This document shows positions 42,209-55,100 of a stretch of DNA of 64,000 nt, in pieces. Within the stretch, counting starts at the first letter, position 1; every line of letters starts with the position of its first letter. Under the pieces are notes generated by a model that saw nothing but the letters and a program-made list of their open reading frames with translations, was not told where the DNA came from and ran no database searches. A program made the position numbers and the translations under genes. The stretch is taken from positions 1 to 64,000 of the forward strand of contig JAUJYZ010001398.1 of assembly GCA_033675265.1 (NCBI GenBank). The letters run 5' to 3'. Source of the stretch: Actinostola sp. cb2023 (lineage: Eukaryota > Cnidaria > Anthozoa > Actiniaria > Actinostolidae).

Positions 42209-45187
42209 TTATTTGTTACTGCGACAGCTACAGTCTGATATCATGCCAGTCACCTTACCGATGAGAACTGATTTCGTGTCTTTGTAATTATACGGGAGCT
42301 CAAAATAGGAACAGATCTCCCTCAGCATCTTGACCTTGAAGGAGGCGAGCTTCTGCTCAGCTTTCATCGTGCACAAGTCGTACACATCGTACATCACAGG
42401 ATGGGTGATGCCGATAACAGCGAGTACGGCTTCACTTGTCTCTCTCAGCTGTTCTTCATCTGCAATTTGGGCGTACTCCTCGGTACTTCCGTCTTGTTCG
42501 CCAACAGAATCACTGTCATTTTTCAGATCTTGGCTATGTGCCTGCTTCCTCTGCGCTGCCTTTCTCGAAAAGAAACTCTGTATTTGAGTTTTACTGAGCC
42601 ACTCAGTTCTCTTGAACTTGCGCACACCTTCTGTCGTACATGCCGTCCGCATGTCTTTAGCAACTTGTGCCGGGTCTTCTTTACGTCCAGTAGCTTGTCC
42701 GATTTCGAACTTCCTTTCTAAATACTCACGAACTTTAGATGAAAACCGGGTCCCACATCCACGATTCTTGTGCAGTGCCCACCCCATTGTACGTGAGTCG
42801 CTGATAGGACTTGTGTCTGTCCCTGTTTCTCTGCAAGATACAAGAGGTACCGGCTGTGCCGACAAAGACACTGACTGAAAACGTTGCACCCAGTCTCTTC
42901 GAAGATTGTCGTAAAGGCTCTCTTTGACAGGATAGACAGGCATGTGATGTCCAATTACAGTCAGATGAAGTTCAAGCTCTGCGCGACTATCAAATTCCTC
43001 TCTGCACTTCGGATCCGGACATTCATGCTTACAATCTTCTCCCACCTCAACAGCTCTGCTCTTCGATATTTCCTTTATTTCTCTAGGCTTCATTGAAAAG
43101 AAAGGAACGTCTACTGCCATATGTGTGGCTCCCTGGGGATGTGTAATGATGGTGTCCCATGGAATTAGTTTCCCGACGCCTACATTATAAGCTTTCCAAA
43201 CGCGAAGGCCATCGGGAGTGAATTCAAAACTGTGCAGGGAACTGTAGTTAGGGATCTTGTTGATTTGCAGGGATATATTCTGCTCTTGTATGCCACAGAC
43301 GGCTACTGTCGTTCCTTCCACTGGCCTTTGCTTGAGCGCATTATGCATGTCCTCGGCACAGACAATGTCATGGCCCTCGTTGCAGTATCGCCTTATCGCT
43401 GCTTTCATCGGACAGAGGATCCTATCTCAGACGTCCTTTCCATATTGTGGCTCAGAGTGGTCATACCGAACGATCTGAATTCTATGACGCTTTGCGAGTT
43501 GTTGAAGGGACGCCATCAGCTGACTGTTGTGGTAGCAGCCCGCTTCATCTGACCTGAGATAAGCCTTGGTGATACTTGTATGGCTGGTCTTGATGATTAC
43601 CAGCAAACTTTCCAAGATAGAAAGAACAACATACCAGTCCTGCCGGCAGTTATTGAATAAGTGAGCATGCGATGTTATCTGCATTTTCTGGCCTTCTTTC
43701 AAGATGCTGCTGCTAACATGCCAGTTCATCCCTTTCTTCCCATACCATTCTGCTTGTTTCTCTCTGAACTTCATTGCCGTGAATTTCATCGCCCAATCAA
43801 CGATTATGAGAACTTCCTCTTCTCCAAGAGACTTCAAGATAACATGTTTGCTTTCTTCCTGTTTTGCGCCCGCAAAACATGTGCTTTCCAGTCAAATATC
43901 TTTTTAGTGGCTGCATTTGCATCATACTGCAAGTCTTCCTCCTTCTCTTTACCAAGCCGCGATGAATTGTTCCGAATTTCAGACTGAACATCTTGGACAG
44001 CGTCTGCCAGCGATTCACAATCCGTGCATGCGAGGTCGTGGGTGTGATCACAGACAGTCTTATAATCACTGTCCTCGGGATCACTCAGTGCGAAAGGTCT
44101 GCAGTGATCCGGACACTGACTGCTGTCATTTTGGCAATGGGCACGGTAGTTGGTCTTCAGGTACAGCTTACCAGCATGGAGCTTCTTTCTGGTTAGTGAA
44201 CACCATTCTGTGTTAGATCCAACCTCCTCTAAGTTATCCACAATCTTCAGTAACGCTTCAAATCCGTCTGCACCATCTGCCGCTGTGTTGTCCAGCCCTT
44301 GAAGGGATTTCCTTTGTGAGGCTTCCTGGACTTCTAACACCCTCCACATAGTTGAACGGCTCATTGGTTCAAACTCGGTTTCCATACAGAATTCCAAATA
44401 CTGTTGTATGATAGTGCATCGAGCAACAGTTCGAACAACGTTCGGCATTGGCAACTCTTCTCCACTGTCAAGTTTGATGGTGCGGCTTCCATACGCAACA
44501 TCCTGGTAGAAGTACGGTCGAGTCGTAAACTCCAGGAAGTGATCTAGCTGCGCTTTGTCTATTCGGACTCTATGTTGTGTTTTCTTAATGGTTGGGGTTC
44601 CAGGTCCTTGAGCAGTTATATGCAGCCTCGCCTTTCTTATCTGTCTGTCACTTAATCGTTCAAAAGGCTCATGCATTGCCTTCAGTTCCCTTATAGAATA
44701 CCTGTTGGCGTAGATACTCAGTATCTGTGTTTTGAGTGGTTTTGATGGCGCGTTTTTATAAGCCGATACAAGAGCTTGCAAGCCAACATCGTTATCATAG
44801 TTGCCATGTCGATTTTGTTGGACATTCTGGAATAGCTGACCACCATCGTTCGGGGCTATAACATTACATATCAGTCTACATGCCTCTTCAGTTGTACGTA
44901 CGTATACCTCTTTCTCTGAATTAGTACATTCATCCCATGAGTCTACTTGATATTCCAAGAGCTCTATTCTTGGTTCGTTGACTGCATCGGCAAGGTTTGC
45001 CATAGAAGTATTGAATACCTCAATTGCGAGTTTAATGGTGTTGGTGTCATCTTCACACTGAAGTTGTAATTGCGGACCGGGTGTCCATAGTTTGTCTTTG
45101 AAGCTGAGCGGCTGTATGCGTGGTGTAACAAATGGTGACTCGACACATGATGTCGCCAGGGAAGCTGCTGCCGCTGCTTTAGAGGAC
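42209..45187 (-). pseudogene. Kolobok-like transposase, main exon(s), broken
   Basis: Three minus-strand frames succeed each other. The first (45187-43834) starts after a pyrimidine-tract acceptor. The second (43837-43427) holds acidic candidates in IIVDWAMKF and LRSDEAGCYH. The third (43408-42209) holds a C2H2 finger (CPDPKCREEF ... HLTVIGHH). A one-base frame shift separates the first two near 43850. A TGA at 43427-43429 interrupts the second and third, which are otherwise in frame. The Asp residues would suit a DDE nuclease, but the third acidic residue is not assigned. The frames total about 1,000 codons. Confidence 0.7.
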
Positions 45188-45529
45188 CTTGAATAATTAA
45201 AAAAAACCCGGGTAGTTATAAGGTAGTTATAGGCGAGGTTGGAGTATGACCTCATCACAAAGTAAATATACGCATATTCCAAGCAAGAAGCTGACGACCG
45301 CAAAGGACTTTGGGAATCTCCTAATTAATTAGTTTACCCGTGGTAGTTGAGAAGTTATTCCTACGAGCGTTGAATAGCAATCAATTGGAACTATTCGGCC
45401 ATTTGAAAATGTATGTTGTCAAACATATGGCCGGTAATGGGAAAACGTAATTCATGAAGAGGTGAGTAAAGCATTTTTTAGGCTCTGTGGGTGAACCACG
45501 AGTATTTCATGATTCTGAAATACAGCTAT

Positions 45530-45790
45530 TTCAAAAAAGGTTGGTGAAGGTTTTGTTGCATGTTGCATGTTGCATACCAAGCCCGAAATGCACTATGGGC
45601 GATGTGAATGGAGTCAGCGAAAGGTCACAACAATATGGACTCTGGGAATTTTCCCAAACTTTACCTTCGCAATACGAAGCCGGCATATTTTCTTCTGTAT
45701 GTGCCTGCAGACATTGTTTACATATGATCCACAATACATTTCGGGCTTGGTATGCAAGATGAAAGATGCAACATCAGTTGCAGCATGGGA
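45530..45790. repeat. Foldback insertion in the transposase intron
   Basis: TTGCATACCAAGCCCGAAATG at about 45570 is inverted at about 45738 (CATTTCGGGCTTGGTATGCAA). A CTATTTCAAAAAAGGTT stretch at its left edge is shared with the repeats at 11.6 and 21.0 kb. Confidence 0.6.
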
Positions 45791-46772
45791 CGATAGTCAC
45801 ATAATCACGATAATCCCTTTGTTATGCTAAATACTTAATAAATATACCCCTTCTGGCGGCTGGAATATCGACTGATGATGAGAAATGGTCCGAAAAAAGA
45901 ACAGTTGCATGGCCAAGAAGCGAAGCTTCGAGGGCATATGTGATATTTTGAGGACCAGTCTCATGCAAGGATGTTATCAGCGTCGTATTTGCTTGCGTAG
46001 CTACCTCATAACCAACAAGTCTTTTTATTTCAGTGTCACATGTTTCTAATTTTTTTTTTATCCTTTTTATTATGTGCGGCATTTATTTTACTGGAGGGAT
46101 ATCAATTCGGAAGGGTTTGTAAAAATGTACTACCACGTGATTCCTTTGGACCAATGACAGCGCGCGAAAATTTATCGTTGGGTTATAAGAATGAATACAC
46201 ACCTAACGCCCTCTGAGGGATTAGAGATATCAGTCAAGTAGTTCCCAGCAGCCCAAGGTAACTTCTCGAAAGTTGACTTGTGGTATTTCCGACAACTGCT
46301 GCAAATAACTAAAGTAAAGAAAAGCACCTTATATTGACGGATCATCACGAAAAGAAAATATATATGAGGATAGATGGAGATTGTTTAGGGAGTTGTGTAC
46401 ATGTAGGTGTGGTGTATAGGTAGTAGTGGGGAGGGGGTATTATTTGTATTCCTTTTTTTCAGCTTCGTTGTGCTCGATTCTCAATTTCAAGAAAAGTCGG
46501 ACCGAGCAAGATAGCGAGCAATTTGTGAATGCTACGAAAGAAGAGCTCAATTGAGCCTCGATAAAATAAACAAGTACACTATTTGGCTAATGTGTGATAA
46601 TCAATGTGTAGTTTATTAGCACTAATATTGAAGCTACATGTAATTGATACTTCATTCGCGTCAATGGCCTTGCGCGTAATCAGTTCTCGGAAAATCGTGG
46701 AACTTGCGTGTTTAGGCGCATGCATATCAACAAGGGTAATGGGATTTCTAACTCTTACTTATTGTAACATAC

Positions 46773-47155
46773 CTGAGCCAACTGGTACAATAACACCATA
46801 CACCTGATGAATAACTTTGGACATTGAAAAGTTGCACACATCTCTGCCTTTCACTGCTGCCTTGCTCCCCCTGTGTGCTGGATACTGGCAGGTTTTTCCG
46901 AGCTTGCCAATATCTTCCATGATTGTGTCGATGTTTTGGGCATACCAATATCTCTTGAATAATTGATAACTCCGTCAAGTTGAACAACCCGACTCGCGCT
47001 AGAATAAGTTCATATTCTGTCTGCAGCTTCTCGTGAGATAAATGGACAGTGACCAAATGGCTTCCGATTGAGTCGGTGCAGTCAAGAAGGGGAACAAGTT
47101 CTGTCAAACCTCGTGAATCTCCACAGTTTTCCAAGTGAGATAAAAAGCACGACAT
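46773..47155 (-). pseudogene. Kolobok-like transposase, first coding exon, frame-shifted
   Basis: The ATG at 47155 opens a frame through VCPKHRHNHGRYW. At an A-run near 46885 the plausible continuation moves to another frame, with Cys/Lys-rich sequence, and reaches a donor GTATGT at 46771-46772. Reading straight on instead runs to a stop at 46748. It lies upstream of the main transposase exons on the same strand. Confidence 0.55.
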
Positions 47156-47508
47156 CGCTTTCGTTTCATCAGAATGTGTTTACACTTTTCACAACTCAAA
47201 AAATGTAGCAAGTGTACAAATTTGATTGACAGGTATTTGGCGGAAAATAGTACCGAATCAAATTACTAGTAATAAGATATTCTGAAGTCCTCGTCATTTC
47301 TACTTTGCTATATTGTACACTCCAGTCCCAAGGTTTGAACTATTCCTCGTCAGTTCTAACATACTCGATTGGTAAAATATTTATTGATAAATTCCTGTAT
47401 GATACGCCAATGCCGTTTTGGCAAAGCCCTACTATAAATAGTAGAGTGAATCTAGGTATAAATTCATTCCTTCACTGACCTCAAAATACTATCAACCAAC
47501 AAAATTGC

Positions 47509-48173
47509 CTTAACAACATCATTCAAGCTTTTCTAGAGTCAAAATCGCCAAACCAAAAATATATTTTGCAATTTGGTAGCCGTCAAAGTTTCGTGTTCAT
47601 GTCACGCAATCTGCGTGACACGGTCACAAATTCGCCAAATCTATCTGCTCGCTGCGCTGAAGAGAGATAGAAACCGCAAGGTATTTTTACACTTCCTTGC
47701 TCTTTGGTCTTTCTTTAGTTGATTCTAATCGATAGATTGCATTAACTATGTCAGACTTTTGAAAAATTACTTGACGAAAATCACTTATTTTCGGCTCAAT
47801 CCGCGAAGCACAAAAGTAGGTATCAGAATATTATTTATATATTTATTTCTAAAACAGAAAATAATCCCGAAGGACTTGTAAAGTACCAGCGAAGAGCCAT
47901 TTAGGCTGGGAAAAATAATATTTTTGGGAAATACTCTTCAGTTTTGACGTCGTGGGCACGTCAATTACTGACTATTTTTGTTCGTCACTATAGTCAAAAT
48001 CGGGCTTCTCGTGGCTCTGGCAATAAAGGCTCGTAAAAAATATATTTTAAGGTATTTCTAAAAAACAAATACATTTCAATTACTTTTGAGGTAAGATAGT
48101 TTTATGGACAAAGTTTGAAGGAAATCTGTTTCCTGACCCAAATTCACCTGACCGCTTTTAGAGAGACTGCCTC
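47509..48173 (-). repeat. Right terminal inverted repeat
   Basis: 665 bp, the mirror of 40843-41591 without the tandem duplication. Confidence 0.85.
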
Positions 48174-48177
48174 TTAA
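48174..48177. repeat. Right TTAA target duplication
   Basis: TTAA directly after the right terminus GAGACTGCCTC. Confidence 0.85.
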
Positions 48178-48299
48178 TGATCCAAAAATATAGTGCAATT
48201 AATGATTTAATCGCACCATTTTTAGCCAATCAGATTGCAGGATTTACTAGTGATTTCAAAATGAATATGATTAATTGATAAATTAGTTTGTAATTGTTT

Positions 48300-48705
48300 G
48301 TTGGTCGGTCGGTCGGTCGGTCGGTCGGTCGGTCGATTGGTTGGTTGGGTCGGTTACAACAACAACAACAACAACAACTTTATTTGTGCTCTCTTGTGGA
48401 TTACATATGAGAAGTATTAATTATATAATTTAGTATAGTAAAAACATATATTTATGTTAATCAGTTGGTAGGTCAGTCAGTCGGTCAGTCGGTCGATATG
48501 TCAGTCGATCGGTTAATCAGTTGGTCGGTCGATATGTCGGTCGGTCGGTTAATCAGTTGGTCGGTTAGTCGGTCGATATGTCGGTCTGTCGGTTAATCAG
48601 TTGGTCGGTCGATATGTCGGTCTGTCGGTTAATCAGTTGGTCGGTTAGTCGGTCGATATGTCGGTCTGTCGGTTAATCAGTTGGTCGGTCGATTGGTTAC
48701 GTTGA
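48300..48705. repeat. GGTC/GGTCAGTC minisatellite
   Basis: GGTC tandem (48302-48335), a CAACAA run (48356-48376), then a longer unit (GGTTAATCAGTTGGTCGGTC + GATATGTCGGTCTGTC) repeated several times up to the 3' edge of the SLC16 stop at 48714. It should lie in that gene's 3' UTR or directly after it. Confidence 0.85.
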
Positions 48706-48713
48706 TTGGTTTG

Positions 48714-49192
48714 TCACACATCTGTCTCCCTGACATTACTGCTTTCTGCTGGTAAAACAGCAAATAAATTTTCTCTGGAATAAACTCTACTTATCAAACA
48801 GTCCTTTTGTTCCATAAGATGTTCCATTGAAAAATACCGATCAATCCAACTGAATCTGTCGTTTTGCTGTTCTGGTAATGACAATGTATTGTTGGTAACA
48901 AGTCGCCTTGATCCAGACTTTGATGAAATTACATAACAATTGTCAATTTTATCAGTGATAACTTTTTCTACAACGTAAGTAGTTTTATCTTCTGGTAAGG
49001 CTTTCGAATTGCCATCTGTTTCAAGAGACAATAATGTTACTTCTTTCACCTTCGAGCGCTGTTCCCATTGTTCGATGATTTGCGGTGGAAGTAGCATTGG
49101 TATTGAGAAAAGCAAGCAGACGCCCAGGATAGTGAAAGCTCCTGACATGAAGAATATCGGGTTGTATGTCCCTGTGATTCCATAAAGTATCC
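48714..49192 (-). CDS. SLC16-like gene, exon 4 (last)
   Basis: Acceptor CACATTGTAG. It codes the last two helices (SGAFTILGVCLLFSIPMLLP), then a polar C-terminal tail with DRYFSMEHLMEQKD and YSRENL, ending VRETDV-stop. The tail motifs are matched in the paralog exon at 63591. Confidence 0.85.
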
Positions 49193-52100
49193 CTACAATG
49201 TGTGTAATGCAAATACAGTTACAATACAATACAAACTATGCCTGCCCGATGAAGAACGTTTTGAAGATATCTACAGTATGTGGTTCTAATTGTGAACAGT
49301 TCTAATTGTGAACACTTTTCAGTAAAAGTGCCGTTTCTATACCGTAAAGTTAAGATCGACAAAAAATATTTTACCCGAGCAAATATTGATTTATTTTCAA
49401 TCATTCAATGCTATTTTGGGCTTTCTGACATTTATTCCGCGCAAAATTTCAACCTTGATTCAAGGTAAGCTGACGACTGTTGTTTACAAATTCGAATTTT
49501 AAGCGCGCCTTTAAGATTCTCAGTGGCAAAGTTCGCATATCAGTTTCTTTCTAAAAACGCAAGGTTTGGAGTTTGTTTTTATATGAGCTAAAAGGTAAAT
49601 AATAACACTTTTCTTTACAAAACAACAATTAGAAAAGTGTTGAAAATGAACGAGCAGCATCGGAATTAAAAATTGTGCGTGTTTTTGCGATGTGCATCTA
49701 ATTGTAAACACGCATATGCTCACGCATAACTTGGTACTTCATAACATATGTAGTTCTTGATGCCGTGTTTACACTTGGTGGTTTACTGAAGTAAACGAGT
49801 TACCGAACCTTGGTAGAAATGAGAAAACTATTGTTTGTTTAGCGGTTAACCTTAGTTTTCTGATTTGTACCTTGGTAAAGTGCTCTAGTGTAAACACGGC
49901 ATTAGTTTTCTGATTTGTACCTTGGTAAAGCGCTCTAGTGTAAACACGGCATGAGATATGGAGTAAAATTGCCGCTAATGTACCTGCACTGGTACAATAG
50001 CAAATATTGAGAAAGAAATATATATAAGAAGTCCGCGTTTGTGTTACAAATTTGCGCCATTGCGTTGTTAGCAATTGCATGAGCGTGATGGACGGCTTGC
50101 ATCAATGAACATGCGAACATGTCAGCAATTTAGCGTTGCCGTCTGACTTCACTTCGTTTTAATATTTTTCTATCATTCGTATCGAAATAACACGAACATA
50201 AATATGAAGACAACTTGGAACTTGTACATCGAATTGCAAGGCTAGAAATCGATAATAATACACAGTATTAAGCCATTAAAAAGCAAGCCAAAAGTGTTCA
50301 CAATTACAATCATTTGTTCACAATTAGAACTACCAAAGGACATGATATAATAAAATATATTTAGAAAAGTTCAACAATAAATACAACGAAACTTAATCAC
50401 ATGTTAGCTGAAGTGTAGAGCTAATTTATAGCAAAGGTTCAGGATAATCGTACCATATGTTGACGAGAAATATCATCAAGTGCAAAAAGTGTTCACAATT
50501 AGAACCACACTAGATATGTAGCTTTTTATTCTTAGTTTGCGATATGATTTTGTAGTAACTACGAACAATTGTTTGGTGTTTTGATAAATTTATTGTATTT
50601 TATCAACATCAACCTTCAACCTCGACTTGAACCGTAAAGTTCCCATTCCCCTCCTCTAAAATTGAACCTGAATTTTATATCTGCGATACAGGAAGAAGGG
50701 ATTGGAGGCGACAAATGTTAACCCTAAATGCTCCGCGAAGATAATGGTAAACTTACCAGCAAATGGAGGACCGATAGTCATAGAAATAGAGCTGAAAAAG
50801 TACATCATTCCGATAGCCACACCTAGCTTTTCTCTTCCTACTACATCGCCAGTTAAAACTGCAATGAGTAAAACGAAGCAGCCATCATGGAATCCAAACA
50901 CCCAACAATAAACAGTGATGGTGCCGTAGGATGTACAAATTGGCAACAACGTTGTAGCAATGCCGCACACTAATAACGCATATTGAAGTAAATAGATACG
51001 ATGTACACGAGGATGATCGGCAATTCGTCCAAACACGACTTTTCCTATAGTTTGTGAAATGGCAAGATACCCGACAAGAATGGAACCTTTCTGCTTGGGA
51101 ATTGCAAGGTTGAGGCAGTGACGAACCTGAAGATAAAAAGTATTGCATTAGCGGAAATTCTTCGGCCCTGTATTTGAATTAAGGTTACTTACCAGATGGA
51201 CGTATGGAATGTAAAATCCAAAGAGAACCAATGAGACGACAATAATCCAAACCACATAGGCATTGTTCTTGAATAAGGATGTGTCAACCAACTTTGTCTT
51301 AGAGATATTTTCTTTGGCATCATCGCCCAGCGATTGCTTAGGAGCAACTACAAAAAAATGAGCGACCGAACAAACAAGTAACAAGGAAGCAAACCCACTA
51401 AGAATACGCATTGTTATTCTCCATTTGTAGATGGAAAGAAACTGTTCAACAACTGGAGATAATACTAAAGTTCCTACTCCTGCACCACAAAGAGCTACGC
51501 CATTTGATGTGACCAGGAGCCTTGAAAAGTACTCCTCCAATATCAATATTGATGAGAAATAACATAAGCTTGAACCCATCGCCACAACCAATGAATAAGT
51601 CAGGTACATGGTGGGCAAGTCACCAACGAATGATGTTAATAACAGACCAAGAGCTAGTATGATGGTTCCACTTAGTGCCGCTGCTCGAGTTCCACATTTG
51701 TGACATAAAGCTGCAGTGATTGGTCCCAGGAAGAAGCAAAGTCCAAATGAAATCGAACCAGCCAATGCTTAAAAGTATAACATAGAAAATTATTAAAATC
51801 GCAGGAAGAAATTAATTATGCTCATGGAACTGCTTTGATCACTAATGCACTCTCCAAACTGAACCTACAGCAATTATAGCGATTTGAATGAAGTACTTGT
51901 CAAAATTAACTTTAAAGCATAGAGCGCAATGAAGAATAATGTTATGAGAAATGGAGCCAAAACGGTATTTTTTATGAAGCTCTCAAAACAAAGAAACTGA
52001 GCATTATTAATGTTTTCACTTCGGCCTCTGCTTCCTTCGATTTATCTTTCTTTTTAAACTAATTTATGCCCCGTTCACACCAGGGCTTAAACATGTTTTA

Positions 52101-55100
52101 AAGTGATTTAACTAAACAGGTTTAGGAAATTATCTACAAACGCCACGCAACTTTTGGCACAAAACTGCTGGTAAACTGTCCTTTATGTTGCACAGTAGAA
52201 ATTCCAGGTTTGATTCTTGTGAAATTAGATGATCTCAGATTATAGAAGCTAGAAAAACCCAGTTTAACTAAACAAAGTTTGGTGTGAATGGGGTATTATA
52301 AAGCACACGTAGTTTTCACACAATGGAAGGTTTTCCGGAAGCATTGACATACACATGTCCTTACCGTCTTCGTGCCCCGACAATAAACATAGCCGAATAT
52401 TCAAACGATCATTTATAAAACAATTTCGCTAAAAAGCAGTTTGATGATGTTCCATCCTTTGAAAAACATCACAAAAAGTTAGTTTAGGTTTCTTTAAGCA
52501 ATGAGTACAGTCACAGAACCGTGTGTGCTACAAGTATCGCCTAAGGTAACACGGCTATTAAATCGACATGATAACATTTTACCATCATCACTAAATTCAG
52601 GGTCATGTACTGGATAACTAGTTTGGATATCAATGTTTTAATAGTTATAGAACGACAAATATTGAAACATAAAGTGTAAGCAAAACCTGTCAGTATTTCT
52701 GACCATCTACATCATGAAGAGCCGGCGGCTTCTTATTTATTTTATTATAACAAAAACTACTGAGAAACAACTCTCTCAACTTGGTCTAGTGTCGTTTTGC
52801 TGTCCGCAAAAACATTTCGCTTTTATAGCCGACTTTGTGAATGAGGTGAACAAGAGATCATGCTGATTCCCATTCAATAGTAACAAGCATATTTACAACA
52901 TGGTGAAAACCCATTGTCTTTTATGCAATCCGAACACACCTCACGTTTTTCTAGGGTCGATCGTCCGGAGCGATCGTCTACATAAAATCTTTTTCTTTTT
53001 CAGAAAATTGAAAACTATTTATACTATATTAGTTTGCTGAAAGACGATTCTAGGCGAAATGCAAAGCCCAAAACAACTGTGGTTCATTTGACAGAGAGAA
53101 TCCACTCCTAGATTGAAATATTGGTGCTATGCTTAAGTAGTCAGAATGGTTGTAAGATCCACAAGACTATGAGCTTGCCTCTGCTGCATCATTTGACATT
53201 CGGGTTCAGAAGTACTTCTAAGAAGTTACAAATCGTATTGGCTTGAACACTGCGGTCCAAACCAACTGAATGAAAGCGACAGCGAAGTATACTAAATGGC
53301 GAATTCAAAACACGCTGACAAGTTCAATGAATTGAAGCAATGACTCAACAGTTAATTATCAGCAACCATTTTAGCCTACAACTGTACAACATCAAATATA
53401 TATCAGAGTGAAAACTAATGAAAGATAAAAATTACTTCCACTGCATTTTTGCCACCTTTTCACTCTCGACTTAACACACTAGCTGTTACGAGAATTAAAG
53501 AGGAACAATTTCTCTCTCAGTGCTGCTGTTATGAGACAAATGGTGTCGTTCACCCTCGTTCAGCTAAGGAAGTGCTTTTGTTACCGCAATCCGGCCACTG
53601 ATACCATAAACGACTGAAAACGTTGAGGGAAACAAATTGTCACGGGATATGCACAGTGGTTCTCTCTAAGACACCAGAACAGCCTGCCATGTTGCAAATC
53701 GTTGCGAAAATTCAACTTCTCTTAACTTTGCGTAGCGATTCAACGAGTGGCACATGCATATAAATTCCACCGATGCGGGGTTGGCTACACTAGCAAATGT
53801 TTCGCATTTATTGTATATTTGTGTAAAATGCTGTATCATATTCAGAACAATAAATGAAATATTTGCTAGCAAATAGAGTTTTTATGTTTCTCGTGTCTGT
53901 TTTTATTATTGTTATTATATTCTATTTTGGGACACCTCCCTACGGTATCCCTGTGTAATTTGTTACATTACATACAGTACGCGTGAGGGGGGTATATGAG
54001 ATTGCTTATTACGTGACACCCCCTCCGGGGTTATACAGCACGTGAGCATGTCAAGCGAGGTCACTCGTTCATTGAGCTTGACAAGTCAACTTGGTGAATT
54101 TTTGACGAGCGTTAATTTATCTTCAGGTAAGATTTACGCTCTTATATAGTAATTCTTGGCCTTTATATAGTTTTTGGCCTTTTGTTACGTTTCACCACGT
54201 TGTTTTCGGTATTACTTTCATTGAAGTATTGATTGCTTTCATTGAAGTATTGTTTCTCGGCACGCTTGGTCGTTGTTTTAGTAAATCCCCACGTGTAATC
54301 TCATGGCGTTTGAAGTACCTAGGGTCCTTGTTATGGGCCATTCTTTTGTTAAACGTTTGAATAGAGATATCAATACCAGTTTTTTACCCCGGGCGGGCCC
54401 TGATTTTAACCTACAGGGAACTGCTTCGGTCCGTTTATATGGAGTAGGTGGTCGTACCGTCGCGAAGCTTCGCGCTTTTGACCTTCATGTTATTCGTTCT
54501 TTCTCACCTGATGTAGTCATTTTGGAGCTAGGGACGAACGATTTAGCTTCTTTACGGCCCGAAGTGGTTGGAAGTGCGATTGAAGATTTAGTTCGTTTTA
54601 TTTTAGATAGCTTTTCTGTGCGTGTGGTTGGGGTCTGCCAGGTAATCCCACGAGGCATTTCACATCTTCAGGCCACGTTTTTTGCCCAGCGTGCTCGAAT
54701 TTTGAATCAGTACCTTGAGGTCGTTTTAGACCCACTTCCTGATGTTTTTTGTTGGCGTCATAGAGCCTTTTCTCATCCATCAAAGGATGTTTATTTACCA
54801 GATGGTGTTCATTTAAACCCTGTTGGTCAGTACCAGCTTTATAGAAGCTATCGTAGGGCAATTTTGAGAGCTGTCTCATTACCTTAATTTATTATTTGAT
54901 AATAATAATGACCTTAGAGTTGGACTCACCATTTGTTTGTTGTCTTAGTATTATTCATTTGTGGATCATTTCCACAGTTTGTTAGCCTTATTGGCTGTTT
55001 TGGGATGTTGTTTATCCTTTGTTTTATTTAATTGCTGTAATGCAGGGCCCTTATTGATAACAGTACTTTGTGCTGATTAGATTACCCTGGGTAAATATTA

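Larger units (their letters stand above)
40843..48173. mobile_element. Kolobok-type DNA transposon, 7.3 kb, inactive
   Basis: The ends GAGGCAGTCTCTCTAAAAG and its inverse are flanked by TTAA on both sides, with terminal inverted repeats of about 0.65 kb. It encodes a multi-exon transposase on the minus strand, now carrying at least two frame breaks and one internal stop. TTAA duplication fits Kolobok or piggyBac. The long inverted repeats and the protein, with no piggyBac motifs, favour Kolobok; the family call is tentative. It lies between gene B's 5' end and the SLC16 gene. Confidence 0.75.

Noticed and set aside
42330..43552. Several plus-strand frames of 70-108 codons
   Set aside because: They are antisense shadows of the transposase frames.
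54598..54879. 93-codon minus-strand frame
   Set aside because: Shadow of the SGNH hydrolase gene on the plus strand.
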